In this document: in pieces, positions 54,179-62,343 of the stretch
Position numbering within the stretch: the stretch's first letter is position 1
Layout of the letters: each line of letters begins with the position of its first letter
Assembly: GCA_965249785.1 (NCBI GenBank)
Contig: CBDFMU010000023.1
Span: forward strand, 1-64,000
Length of the DNA stretch: 64,000 nt
Reading direction: 5' to 3'
Source: M3007 sp965249785
GTDB taxonomy: Bacteria; Bacteroidota; Bacteroidia; Chitinophagales; Saprospiraceae
The notes under the pieces: generated by a model
What the model was told of the DNA's origin: nothing
The model's database searches: none
Seen by the model: the letters and a program-made list of their open reading frames with translations, nothing else
Position numbers and translations under genes: made by a program

Positions 54179-56272
54179 TTATTTCCGCATCAGCGATACA
54201 GCGCAGCCGCCGCCGGGAGCCAGCGTTAATTTCAGCAGGGATGCTTTGGTAACGGTTACTTTGCGAATATTTACTGCAGTCGGATTTGTTTCCCAATCGG
54301 CACCTTTTGCATCTTCATAAATGGTGGCCTCGTACTGTTTGCCTGTTTCCAGGAAATTCAATTTAACGGTCAGCACGCGCGCTTTTTCATCAGTAATGCT
54401 GCCGAGAAACCAATTCTGGGTGCCCTTCGCTTTGCGAGCAATAGTCACGTAATCACCGACGGCTGCGTTCAGTACTTTCGTGTCGTCCCAATCCACGGCC
54501 ACGTCGCGAATGAACTGGAAAGCAGGCTGATTGGCGTAGTTTTCAGGCAAATCTGCCGCCATTTGCAATGGCGAATACATGGTTACATACAAGGCCAGCT
54601 GCTTAGCGACCGTCGTGTGTACCTGATGACCTTCCCGGCTGTATTTGGCAAATTTAATATCAAAAATACCCGGTGTATAGTCCATCGGGCCGCCCAGCAA
54701 GCGGGTGAAAGGCAAAATAGTCTCGTGTTCGGGTAAGTTCCCACGGCTGAAAGCATTGAATTCATTGCCACGGGCGGCTTCGCAAGCCATGAAATTCGGG
54801 TAAGTGCGATGTAAGCCAGTCGGACGCACGGGTTCGTGAGCATCCACCATAACTTTATCTTTAGCGGCTTTTTCTATAACGCGATTGTAGTGGTTTACCA
54901 TCCATTGACCATCGTGCCATTCGCCGCGCGGAATGATTTTGCCGACATAGCCCGTTTTAATAGCGTGCAATCCCAATCCCGTCATCAGCGCGTAGGCTTT
55001 ATCATTGTATTTTTCGTAACTCGTGGCTGCGCCGGAAGTCTCGTGGTGCACAATGATTGGGGTGCCTTTTTCAATACTGTATTTCGCCAAACCCGGCAAA
55101 TCATAGTCGGGATAAGGCGTTTGAAAATCAAAAACGTCTTCTTTCCATTTGCCAAACCAATCTTCCCAGCCAGTGTCCCAGCCCTCCACCAACACGCCGT
55201 TGAAGCCATTAGCTGCTGCAAAATCAATATATTTTCTAGTATTTGCGGTAGTAGCACCGTGCTTGCCGTGCGGTTTACCACCGATGCTATCGGCATAACT
55301 CCAGGTCGCTTTACCGATCTGCATTTCCCACCAAATACCCACGTATTTAGTCGGTTTGATCCAGCTGACATCTGCGATTTTATTTGGTTCGTTGAGGTTC
55401 AGGATCATCCTGGAATTCAATAAACCGGCGGCATTGGAAGAAATAAGCACAACGCGCCACGGCGTAGCAAAACCAGCTGGCACCTTGGCTTTAACAGGAG
55501 GATTGGGCGAGGGCACCAGATTGGCTGTAAACTTGCGCGTCGCATTGTCCACGTGTAGTTGCATGGCCGGGAAATTCACCAACGCGGCTTCGTGAATGGC
55601 CAAATGCACGCCTTCCGTCGTTTTGAAAGTAATCGGCGTGGCAACATTTTTCATGTCAATCACGTGCATCGTCGCGATGGCCGTTTCTTCTTTCAAATAA
55701 GGTGTGGCATCTATTGTGCTGATCCTGGAAGTAGTGTAGCGATATTCATTGCTATCATAATCGCCTGGTATCCACCAGGTTGTGTGGTCGCCGAGCATTT
55801 GAAATTCCGTCAATTCTTCCTGCACCATCAGCGGCATATCCTGCCCTTTCATATCGGGGAAGGTGTAACGAAAGCCAAACCCGTCGTCGAAAACCCGAAA
55901 AGTGAGTAGTAGCGTTGTAGCGTTGGCAGTTTGTAGCGTAACGAACAGTTCGTTGTAATGATTGCGAATCTGCGCGACTTCCCCCCAAACCGGCTTCCAG
56001 GTTTCATCGAAAGTGGCGGTTTTATTAGTCTTTATCTTGAATTTATCCTGCAAATTCATGCCTTGCATGACGAAGCCCAATCTCGATTTTCCAACCACTG
56101 CTTTGCCATTGAAAGTAGTCGAATAGAATGGTTCGCCGTTTGTAGTCAGACCGAACTGGACTTTGATCCGGCCATTGGGAGAGGCAACGGGGGTCAAAAG
56201 AGTTGCAGTTTGAGCCAATAAGGAACAAGCCGTAGTCAGACAAAGACTGAGCAGCAGAAAAAAGTGCTTCAT
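54179..56272 (-). CDS. Glycoside hydrolase family 97 (alpha-glucosidase-type)
   Basis: 697 residues. The signal KHFFLLLSLCLTTACSLLAQ is followed by the GH97 N-terminal beta-supersandwich (SPNGRIKVQFGLTTNGEPFYSTTFNGK). The (beta/alpha)8 domain then has EGWDTGWEDWFGKWK, IIVHHETSGAATSYEKY (Glu) and VMVDAHEPVRPTGLHRTYPNFMACEAARGNEFNAF (second Glu). Retention of these glutamates fits the inverting SusB-type enzymes rather than the nucleophilic Asp type. It would act in the periplasm on maltodextrin ends, complementing the GH13 enzyme at 7.5 kb, though unlinked. Confidence 0.92.
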   Translation of the reverse strand: MKHFFLLLSLCLTTACSLLAQTATLLTPVASPNGRIKVQFGLTTNGEPFYSTTFNGKAVVGKSRLGFVMQGMNLQDKFKIKTNKTATFDETWKPVWGEVAQIRNHYNELFVTLQTANATTLLLTFRVFDDGFGFRYTFPDMKGQDMPLMVQEELTEFQMLGDHTTWWIPGDYDSNEYRYTTSRISTIDATPYLKEETAIATMHVIDMKNVATPITFKTTEGVHLAIHEAALVNFPAMQLHVDNATRKFTANLVPSPNPPVKAKVPAGFATPWRVVLISSNAAGLLNSRMILNLNEPNKIADVSWIKPTKYVGIWWEMQIGKATWSYADSIGGKPHGKHGATTANTRKYIDFAAANGFNGVLVEGWDTGWEDWFGKWKEDVFDFQTPYPDYDLPGLAKYSIEKGTPIIVHHETSGAATSYEKYNDKAYALMTGLGLHAIKTGYVGKIIPRGEWHDGQWMVNHYNRVIEKAAKDKVMVDAHEPVRPTGLHRTYPNFMACEAARGNEFNAFSRGNLPEHETILPFTRLLGGPMDYTPGIFDIKFAKYSREGHQVHTTVAKQLALYVTMYSPLQMAADLPENYANQPAFQFIRDVAVDWDDTKVLNAAVGDYVTIARKAKGTQNWFLGSITDEKARVLTVKLNFLETGKQYEATIYEDAKGADWETNPTAVNIRKVTVTKASLLKLTLAPGGGCAVSLMRK

Positions 56273-56356
56273 ATAAAGGAAAAAGGTGGTAGGTGAAAGG
56301 CCAGGATGGTTGGCGGTAAAGGTACAATCGTTGGAAGGATTTCTTTCTTATGGAAT

Positions 56357-56449
56357 TATAGTTAACGCAGAGTGGTTTTGAACGAAAGAAAATGCAAAGT
56401 GCTGGCAATCAAATATCTCAACATTCTCAACCTCTCAACGTCTACTATA
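56357..56449 (+). repeat. MITE-like TATAGT repeat, copy G
   Basis: TATAGTTAACGCAGAGTGGTT ... CCTCTCAACGTCTACTATA, both ends complete. It lies in the gap upstream of the GH97 start and downstream of the small membrane-protein gene. A terminal fragment (GTAAAGTTGAGAGGTTAAGATAGTGG, 54120-54145) just after the second DUF4249 stop belongs to the same family. Confidence 0.75.
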
Positions 56450-56460
56450 ATAGTGCTTTT

Positions 56461-57090
56461 TTATTGTTTTGGTTCTATATTCAGTTGTATCAAGCCTTTA
56501 TCTCGTAAACCAAAATGATCAGGTACCCAACTGCCGTCTGGTAGCTGGTAAGTAGTAAGTTGCCATTTTGCTCGCAGCGTCGCGCCATTCGCCTGCCGGA
56601 TAGATAAAGTGTAATACCGAAAGTACCGGAATAAATGGGTGGTAGAAAAGAAATTCCAGCCATAATAATAAGGAATAATACTGCGAGACACCTGGAAAAC
56701 AGCCTGATCGTTCGAGTCAATAATCACTTCATACCCCTGGTTAATACTATCTGATACATTAGCTACTGCTTTTCCTAAAAAGAACTCCCGGCCCTGGCCA
56801 TCTACTACGCTCAATATGTTGTTGGAATATAGGTTGGTTTGGAGCGTCATCTGTGGATTTTTGGTGCTGCCAACCCGAAAAAGCCAGTCTTGTAAAATAT
56901 ATGCGCCATCAGATAATTGATAAACTGGTGGAGATAACTGACTCCAAACAATGTGCGCCAGCCGCGCCCGTGGCTCATAATAACGTAGTAAGCGATCAAT
57001 ATCTATATAGCGCGTAAACACGGCTATTATTAATAGAAGAACTAGAAAAATGTATAGAAAAATCAATTTACAGGTATTAAATTTTGTCAT
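56461..57090 (-). CDS. Hypothetical protein with one membrane anchor
   Basis: 209 residues from ATG 57090. The longer in-frame start at 57150 translates a dispersed DNA repeat and is unlikely. A TM helix at about residues 8-28 (LIFLYIFLVLLLIIAVFT) is followed by an extracytoplasmic domain rich in Tyr (VSRSIIPYYYGWNFFSTTHLFRYFRYYTLSIRQ). Strand-like text and no recognised family. The gene is separated from the CotH protein gene upstream by about 75 bp of repeat. Confidence 0.62.
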   Translation of the reverse strand: MTKFNTCKLIFLYIFLVLLLIIAVFTRYIDIDRLLRYYEPRARLAHIVWSQLSPPVYQLSDGAYILQDWLFRVGSTKNPQMTLQTNLYSNNILSVVDGQGREFFLGKAVANVSDSINQGYEVIIDSNDQAVFQVSRSIIPYYYGWNFFSTTHLFRYFRYYTLSIRQANGATLRAKWQLTTYQLPDGSWVPDHFGLRDKGLIQLNIEPKQ

Positions 57091-57155
57091 GCCGAGCGAA
57101 GCCGAGACATCTGATAAAAACCACGCAAATGGCTCAACTTCGCTCGACAAGACAA
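57088..57155. repeat. TGCCGAGCGAAGCCGAGACATCTG-type dispersed repeat
   Basis: Imperfect inverted repeat: CATGCCGAGCGAAGCCGAG (57088-57106) facing CTCAACTTCGCTCGACAAG (57132-57150). It overlaps the likely ATG of the small membrane-protein gene by 3 bp. Confidence 0.65.
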
Positions 57156-57165
57156 AATATGATCT

Positions 57166-59445
57166 TTATTGACTGACCATCACCCGTGTTGCCCAGCGGC
57201 TCCCTTGACTGCGCATTTCCACGGCATACATTCCCGTCGGCAAGCCATCTAATGCGAGTGAAACCGATTTTTCAGTGGTATTAAAATCGCGACGTTGTAC
57301 TATTTCCCCTAGTGAATTGCTCACTTGTACACTGAAAGGCCCTGCTAATTCATTCGGCAGCGTTACTTGTAAACGCCCGGAAGTTGGATTAGGGAATACT
57401 TGCAAATTACCCGCCACCAATTCGCGCGTATTAGTGTTTACAATATGAATGACTTGTTCGGTTGTCGCGCTGCACCCATATTCAGTAGACACCGTCAAAT
57501 GAATATAGTAAGTACCCGTACTAGTAAAATGGTGTGGCGGATTGGCAAGATCGGAAGTAGAACCATCGTCAAAATCCCAGGCAAAATGCAGTCCGCTATT
57601 AGTATTAGCCAGAAACTGCCAATCCAGTGCATCCGTCGCAGTTGCTAAAAATTCAGCATTTAAAACTGGTGCTTGTTCTCCGAAAGCGTAATCCAGCCAA
57701 TTGAGGCGATCAGCAATCCAGTTTTTCATCTTCTGCACTTCGCCCGCATAAGTAGTGGGCAAAGCACCCGGATTGGGCCATACATACACACCCAGAATAG
57801 GCCAGTAATTGAAATTACGCACTTGTGCTTCTTGAATTACGGCAGCCATAGAGTCCATTGTGGCGAAAATACTATCCTGGCTCAGGGTAGTTTCCCGCAA
57901 TAAGTGCCAGCGACAAGCGGCATTCTGACTAAAAGCAGTGTCGGCAAAAAGGCGTTCCCACCAGAAAGGCACACCGGCATCCTCACAAATATAATTAAGA
58001 TTATAAGCCCATCCCTGTGGCTGGAATGCTTCGCAATAATCGGCATTATACCACGCCAGATCATAGTCCCAGACTGGCCCCATCGCAAGTTTTTCGTTCC
58101 GGTTTTTATGGAAATAAGTACTAAGCCGATAGCCATCCACATTGCGGCTCATTTCGTTCATATACATATAATCTATAAAGGATTTCTCCTTGGCGAAGTG
58201 CCGCCAGCCCACCGTACTATCCTGAAAATCAACACTATGCAAGGCCACTTCAAAGCTATCCAGGTAAGATTGGATGTAAGCCTTTTGGAGTGGATCAATC
58301 TTATCCGGCTTCGGATATTCGTTTTGATAATAAGGAAAAGTGCTCGGATGATTCGGGGTCGAAAACTGCGAAAACCAACCTGGCGAGTCATCTCTGTCTA
58401 TTTTGACAATATAGCCGCCAGTCAGTTTTTTACCCGTCGTATCGGCCTCGCTCATCTTGCTGATATCTACTTGATTCTTACCGCGCTTGATCTTTTCCGT
58501 CAACACATACACCCCCTGATAAGTGTGATCTACTACTACCTCGCAGAAACGAGTACGGGTAGCGTAGTGTCCAGTGCGGCGCGCCAGCTCATAAGTCAAT
58601 GGGTTGCGCATCAAGGTTTTATCCGAAAAATTGGCTGACAATACAAAATCACTGGTGGCGGGCAAATGCAGGAGCACCGTGTCTATTTCTTCTCCGGCAA
58701 CATCGCGGGTTTCGATGCCATAAGATTTTTTAGGAAAACTCTGTGTACTGTTGCCATGCAATTCTATTCCAATTAAACCCGTATAAGCAGATGTCAACTG
58801 GTGAATATAGTTTCTTTGGCCCGATCCATTATCAATAATGCGCATTTGGGCATTAATTTTGGGGTCATCCACAATTGGTTGCCCATCGCTATCAATAATT
58901 AAAATAGGCAAATTACTCGACGTAAAAGGGAATGGTTTGCAGGGATTTGTGCCAAACGTAATGCTCCAATCAAAGAGTTCACCTGTATCGGCAAAAGCAT
59001 AGGTATCTAGAATAACTAGTTGCCAGATACCATTCGGATTTTGGCCATTATTCAACGCACCCATGTCGCCAAAAGGCCGAAAAGTGCCGGTATAAGGGTA
59101 GGCTGCGTTAAAAATAGACTCCATTTCATTTCCACTCAGGCAGGTATTAATAAATCCATCCTGATCGCCGCCAATATTAGAAAACAATGGAATAATAGTG
59201 CCATCTGGTGCGCGCAGACTAATCGCCAAATCAGAATCCCACGTGTGGGTGAGATTAAGACATACGCTCACCAGGCCAAAATTCGTCGTATCCACTGCAT
59301 TGGCGGAAAGCCCGCTCACTGGCAGATCATAGACAATAGTAGTGCCGTCGTCGGGAATAGCACTACCGGTTGCCGTAAAGGTTTGGGCAAAGGAGAACTG
59401 GGAAAAAACAAAGACAGAAATTAGTAGCGAGTACAGTTTGACCAT
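57166..59445 (-). CDS. CotH kinase-like secreted protein with P-domain, PKD and T9SS tail
   Basis: 759 residues from ATG 59445, which begins the signal VKLYSLLISVFVFSQFSFAQ. Proprotein convertase P-type beta domain first (VCLNLTHTWDSDLAISLRAPDG, GIWQLVILDTYAFADTG), then the CotH kinase-like region (PKKSYGIETRD, NFSDKTLMRNPLTYELARRTG, GVYVLTEKIKRGKNQVDISK, GPVWDYDLAWYN). A PKD-like domain near AWDFDDGSTSDLANPPHHFTS and sorting domain VFPNPTSGRLQVTL..MVSQ close the chain. CotH kinases phosphorylate extracellular proteins in spores; here it may modify surface proteins. Confidence 0.85.
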   Translation of the reverse strand: MVKLYSLLISVFVFSQFSFAQTFTATGSAIPDDGTTIVYDLPVSGLSANAVDTTNFGLVSVCLNLTHTWDSDLAISLRAPDGTIIPLFSNIGGDQDGFINTCLSGNEMESIFNAAYPYTGTFRPFGDMGALNNGQNPNGIWQLVILDTYAFADTGELFDWSITFGTNPCKPFPFTSSNLPILIIDSDGQPIVDDPKINAQMRIIDNGSGQRNYIHQLTSAYTGLIGIELHGNSTQSFPKKSYGIETRDVAGEEIDTVLLHLPATSDFVLSANFSDKTLMRNPLTYELARRTGHYATRTRFCEVVVDHTYQGVYVLTEKIKRGKNQVDISKMSEADTTGKKLTGGYIVKIDRDDSPGWFSQFSTPNHPSTFPYYQNEYPKPDKIDPLQKAYIQSYLDSFEVALHSVDFQDSTVGWRHFAKEKSFIDYMYMNEMSRNVDGYRLSTYFHKNRNEKLAMGPVWDYDLAWYNADYCEAFQPQGWAYNLNYICEDAGVPFWWERLFADTAFSQNAACRWHLLRETTLSQDSIFATMDSMAAVIQEAQVRNFNYWPILGVYVWPNPGALPTTYAGEVQKMKNWIADRLNWLDYAFGEQAPVLNAEFLATATDALDWQFLANTNSGLHFAWDFDDGSTSDLANPPHHFTSTGTYYIHLTVSTEYGCSATTEQVIHIVNTNTRELVAGNLQVFPNPTSGRLQVTLPNELAGPFSVQVSNSLGEIVQRRDFNTTEKSVSLALDGLPTGMYAVEMRSQGSRWATRVMVSQ

Positions 59446-59525
59446 TAGCAAGTAGTTATTGTGTGACAATGTTGAGTATTTGAGGATGCGAGTATTTGAT
59501 CGTATACCCAACAAACTCAATGCAA

Positions 59526-60491
59526 TTAGTAGCGTTTTACTGATTCAATAATATACAGCGGACGATTCTTGATCTCACTGTAAATATTGGATAAATAAAT
59601 AGATATTATATAAAGATTGAGACAAGTAATAGCAAAAAATATGGACATCAGCACCACTAAAAATGCCCAGCCCGATACCGTTTCTACGTGTTCACCAAAA
59701 ATATCTATCTGGGTAAGCTTAACTTTGATGGCATTGACCATTGCTACCCCGGCCACGCCCACCGAAAGTAGAAAAATCCACAATAATAGGGAGCGTAGAA
59801 ATGTCGTGAACGACGTGATGGCCACCAGGGAAGTGCGGAATTGTTCGCCAAAATTAGTAGCTGGATCAGTCAGGAGTGGCTCCGGCACATCGAGCCAGGC
59901 GGTGTTGTAACCGACCAGCGCGTAGTTGGCTTTTAGATACCGACTATTTTCGCGGAGGCGCAGCAGGGAATTGAGTGCCCGACGGCTGATCAGGCGACTA
60001 TGATGCGCGTAAGGGTCCAGCCGGAGGCCGGAATATTTTTGCATAATGCCGTAGAACACCTTGTATAACAAGCGATTAGCCAATGGCAATCGGCGTTCGC
60101 GCGCGCGTAAGTACACGACATCATGGCCTTGCTGACTGTACTCCCAGAGTTGCGTAACTAAGCTGGGTTTCTCCGTAAAATCAAATTCAAAGATAACGGT
60201 ATAGTCGCCGTTGGCGCGGTCCAAACCGGCGAGCAGCGCGTTGTCGCGACTCACGGGTGTGCTTAGGTTGAGCAGGAAAATGTTTTTGCGCAACTCTTCT
60301 GGCAATGGCCGAATCACTTCATCAATAGCCGCCTGCTCACAATGGTTATTGACTAGCACAAATTCATAGTCACTAAAATGCGTCCGCAACTCCTCGAATA
60401 AGCCCGTCAGCCAACCCGACAACAAGCGGATGTGCTGGTAGGATTGTATAACGCCTACTATGGAGATGAAAGAATGACGGACTTGGGTCAT
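59526..60491 (-). CDS. Glycosyltransferase family 2 (DPM1-like) with two TM helices
   Basis: 321 residues. N-terminal GT-A fold: SIVGVIQSYQHIRLLSGWLTGLFEEL, RDNALLAGLDRANGDYTVIFEFD with an acidic metal-binding motif (EFDF) in the DxD position. Two C-terminal hydrophobic helices (LLLWIFLLSVGVAGVAMVNA, GWAFLVVLMSIFFAITCLNLYIIS) anchor it to the inner membrane, as in polyprenyl-phosphate sugar transferases. Probably cell-envelope glycan synthesis; no adjacent polysaccharide genes. Starts at ATG 60491. Confidence 0.85.
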   Translation of the reverse strand: MTQVRHSFISIVGVIQSYQHIRLLSGWLTGLFEELRTHFSDYEFVLVNNHCEQAAIDEVIRPLPEELRKNIFLLNLSTPVSRDNALLAGLDRANGDYTVIFEFDFTEKPSLVTQLWEYSQQGHDVVYLRARERRLPLANRLLYKVFYGIMQKYSGLRLDPYAHHSRLISRRALNSLLRLRENSRYLKANYALVGYNTAWLDVPEPLLTDPATNFGEQFRTSLVAITSFTTFLRSLLLWIFLLSVGVAGVAMVNAIKVKLTQIDIFGEHVETVSGWAFLVVLMSIFFAITCLNLYIISIYLSNIYSEIKNRPLYIIESVKRY

Positions 60492-60551
60492 GGTAAAGAG
60501 TAAAGGGCAATGAGCAAAAAAGGAGTAAATGGCAACCTGCTGATTTATAGG

Positions 60552-61004
60552 TTAATTCCAGACATAGCGTTCATCGAATTCTACTCTGTATTTATGCAGG
60601 AATGCCCGAAACTCTCTTTGAAAATCTCGTTTTTGATGATGTACTGCCTGATTTTTAATGTAATTTACGACTACTTCTATTTGTGCCGGATTCACGGAAA
60701 AGGCTCCGTATCCATCTTGCCAATAGAAATTCTTATAGGCTAATCCTTTTGTTTTTATCCATTTGGATGATCTTTTCTTGACTTCTTCTAGTAAATCCAT
60801 TAACGCCACCTTTTTGGAGAGGATACATAGAATATGTACGTGGTCATGGTATCCGCCTACTTGTACGGGGTGGCATTCGAGTGCCTGGCAAACGCCGCCC
60901 AAGTAGGCGAATAATTCTGGTTTGATGGCATCGTCGATGAGGGGTTGCCGGTATTTGGTGCTGAATGTTATGTGTACGTATACTTTGGATAGGGGTTGCG
61001 ACAT
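60552..61004 (-). CDS. Y1 (HUH) transposase, IS200/IS605 TnpA or REP-associated type
   Basis: 150 residues from ATG 61004: SQPLSKVYVHITFSTKYRQPLI, then the HUH motif GGYHDHVHIL, a conserved WQDGYGAFSVNPAQIEVVVNYIKNQ with the catalytic Tyr in the YIKNQ helix, and HHQKRDFQREFRAFL. No TnpB-type gene is adjacent, so it is either a solitary TnpA or a REP-associated tyrosine transposase. Its presence fits the abundance of palindromic intergenic repeats in this window, although no repeat copy directly brackets it. A palindrome lies 37 bp upstream. Confidence 0.88.
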   Translation of the reverse strand: MSQPLSKVYVHITFSTKYRQPLIDDAIKPELFAYLGGVCQALECHPVQVGGYHDHVHILCILSKKVALMDLLEEVKKRSSKWIKTKGLAYKNFYWQDGYGAFSVNPAQIEVVVNYIKNQAVHHQKRDFQREFRAFLHKYRVEFDERYVWN

Positions 61005-61040
61005 GATGCTACGGGTTATGGATGATATTAATCTACGTTT

Positions 61041-61059
61041 CATAGGACGGTGTCCTATG
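61041..61059. repeat. Palindrome next to the transposase
   Basis: CATAGGAC and GTCCTATG with 3 bases between them. It could be a terminal recognition hairpin of the transposase element, as IS200/IS605 ends carry such stems. Adjacent GGGCGATATCGC and GGGCGAAGCC hairpin-like text (61108-61135) lies between it and the thioesterase gene. Confidence 0.45.
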
Positions 61060-61137
61060 CTAGTGATGATGCCCTTTCAAGGCTATTATGATACTAGTAG
61101 CCATGTAAGGGCGATATCGCTAACGTAGGGCGAAGCC

Positions 61138-61572
61138 TTACGCCCACTCAAAATCCTCCGCCTTAGGCCCTTCCTCCACCATCCGCCCCACGATAGCGGG
61201 CGGCACCGTCAGCTTACGAATCTGCGTATCTATCCACGACCCATCCACATTCAGAATAGCACAGAGCGTACCATCGGCGCGGGTTAGTTCATGACGGAAA
61301 GAAAAGCGGGAATAATCGCGGCGCAGTTTGGTGACCAGCACATTCATCGCCATCACATCACCGGGACGCACCTCACGCCTAAAAATAGCCTCTTCGCGGA
61401 ATAAGATCGGGCCAAAATGCTGCTCCTGCATCACGGCGTAAGTTAGCCCATACTCGGCCATAAATTCCAGACGTACAGTCGCCCCCCAATCGTAATACAC
61501 GGAATGTCGCACATGATAATTAGGGTCAAGATCGGCCCAACGCAAAGTGACCGGGCGTTGAAAAGCACTCAT
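61138..61572 (-). CDS. Acyl-CoA thioesterase (hot-dog fold)
   Basis: 144 residues with the 4HBT pattern: VTLRWADLDPNYHVRHSVYYDWGATVR (catalytic Asp in the DLDPNYHV segment), FGPILFREEAIFRREVRPGD and FSFRHELTRADGTLCAILNVDGSWID. Likely cytosolic and tetrameric like the YbgC branch. Its ATG (61570-61572) overlaps the stop of the deoxynucleoside kinase (61569-61571) by the ATGA configuration, so the two are translationally coupled. Confidence 0.88.
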   Translation of the reverse strand: MSAFQRPVTLRWADLDPNYHVRHSVYYDWGATVRLEFMAEYGLTYAVMQEQHFGPILFREEAIFRREVRPGDVMAMNVLVTKLRRDYSRFSFRHELTRADGTLCAILNVDGSWIDTQIRKLTVPPAIVGRMVEEGPKAEDFEWA

Positions 61573-62222
61573 ACGGGGACGGTTTGTAGATTTAAAAAAG
61601 TCATCCCTTTCGGAAAAGGACGCTCCAGTAACAGTAGAATAGCATCCAAAGGCGCGTCCTGCTGCTGAAAATCCAGCTCGCCGAGATCGAGGATGACCAC
61701 CGGTGTTTCCGTTTCCGTTCTCAGATAATCAAAGTACGCCTGTTGAATTTGTTCGAGATAGGAGGGTGCGATTTGCTGCTCCATCTCGCGTCCACGGCGG
61801 CGAATATGTTCTACCAAGACTGGCACCGGACGATGCAAATACAACAGCAGATCAGGTTTGGGAAAAGTGCTATTCAGTACCGTAAATAGTCGTTGGAATA
61901 GTCGAAACTCCTCTTCCTGCAAGTTATTTTTAGCAAAAAGCAGGGTTTTGACAAAAAAATAATCCGCTACCGTACAGGTGCGAAACAGATCGGGACGGGC
62001 GAAATGTTCCAGCAACTGCTTGTGCCGCTCGGTCATAAAAAACAGCTCGACCGGAAAGGCATAGCGGGCAGGTTGTTCGTAAAAAAATGGCAGAAAAGGA
62101 TTGTCCGTAAATTGTTCCAAAATAAGCGAACAACCCGTGCGGGCAGCCATACGATGACAGAGCGTGGTTTTGCCTGCACCGATATTGCCTTCGATGGCGA
62201 TGAATGGATAAGATAATGCCAC
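61569..62222 (-). CDS. Deoxynucleoside kinase
   Basis: I start this at GTG 62222 (LSYPFIAIEGNIGAGKTTL immediately follows, as in the family); an ATG at 62285 would add 21 residues of no family pattern. P-loop EGNIGAGKTT, LILEQFTDNPFLPFFYEQPARYAFPVELFFMTER, YFFVKTLLFAKNNL, and LYLHRPVPVLVEHIRRRGREME with the DRS/lid-like Arg cluster. Such kinases phosphorylate deoxyadenosine/deoxyguanosine salvage substrates. It is followed by the thioesterase (4-base overlap) and lies downstream of folK, an order often kept in Bacteroidota. Confidence 0.88.
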   Translation of the reverse strand: MALSYPFIAIEGNIGAGKTTLCHRMAARTGCSLILEQFTDNPFLPFFYEQPARYAFPVELFFMTERHKQLLEHFARPDLFRTCTVADYFFVKTLLFAKNNLQEEEFRLFQRLFTVLNSTFPKPDLLLYLHRPVPVLVEHIRRRGREMEQQIAPSYLEQIQQAYFDYLRTETETPVVILDLGELDFQQQDAPLDAILLLLERPFPKGMTFLNLQTVPV

Positions 62223-62343
62223 GCCCCTGAATGAATGTGCAAGAAATTTAAGATGCAAACAGCAGGCAAAAGAGCAAATTTGCATTAAGCAAAGTAACGA
62301 AATCAGTTTGCCAGCTTGCCATTTGCCATTTTGCTTATTTGTT

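Noticed and set aside
57091..57150. N-terminal extension of the 56461 gene to 57150
   Set aside because: The added residues are the translation of a dispersed GCCGAGCGAAG repeat; the ATG at 57090 opens directly before the TM helix.
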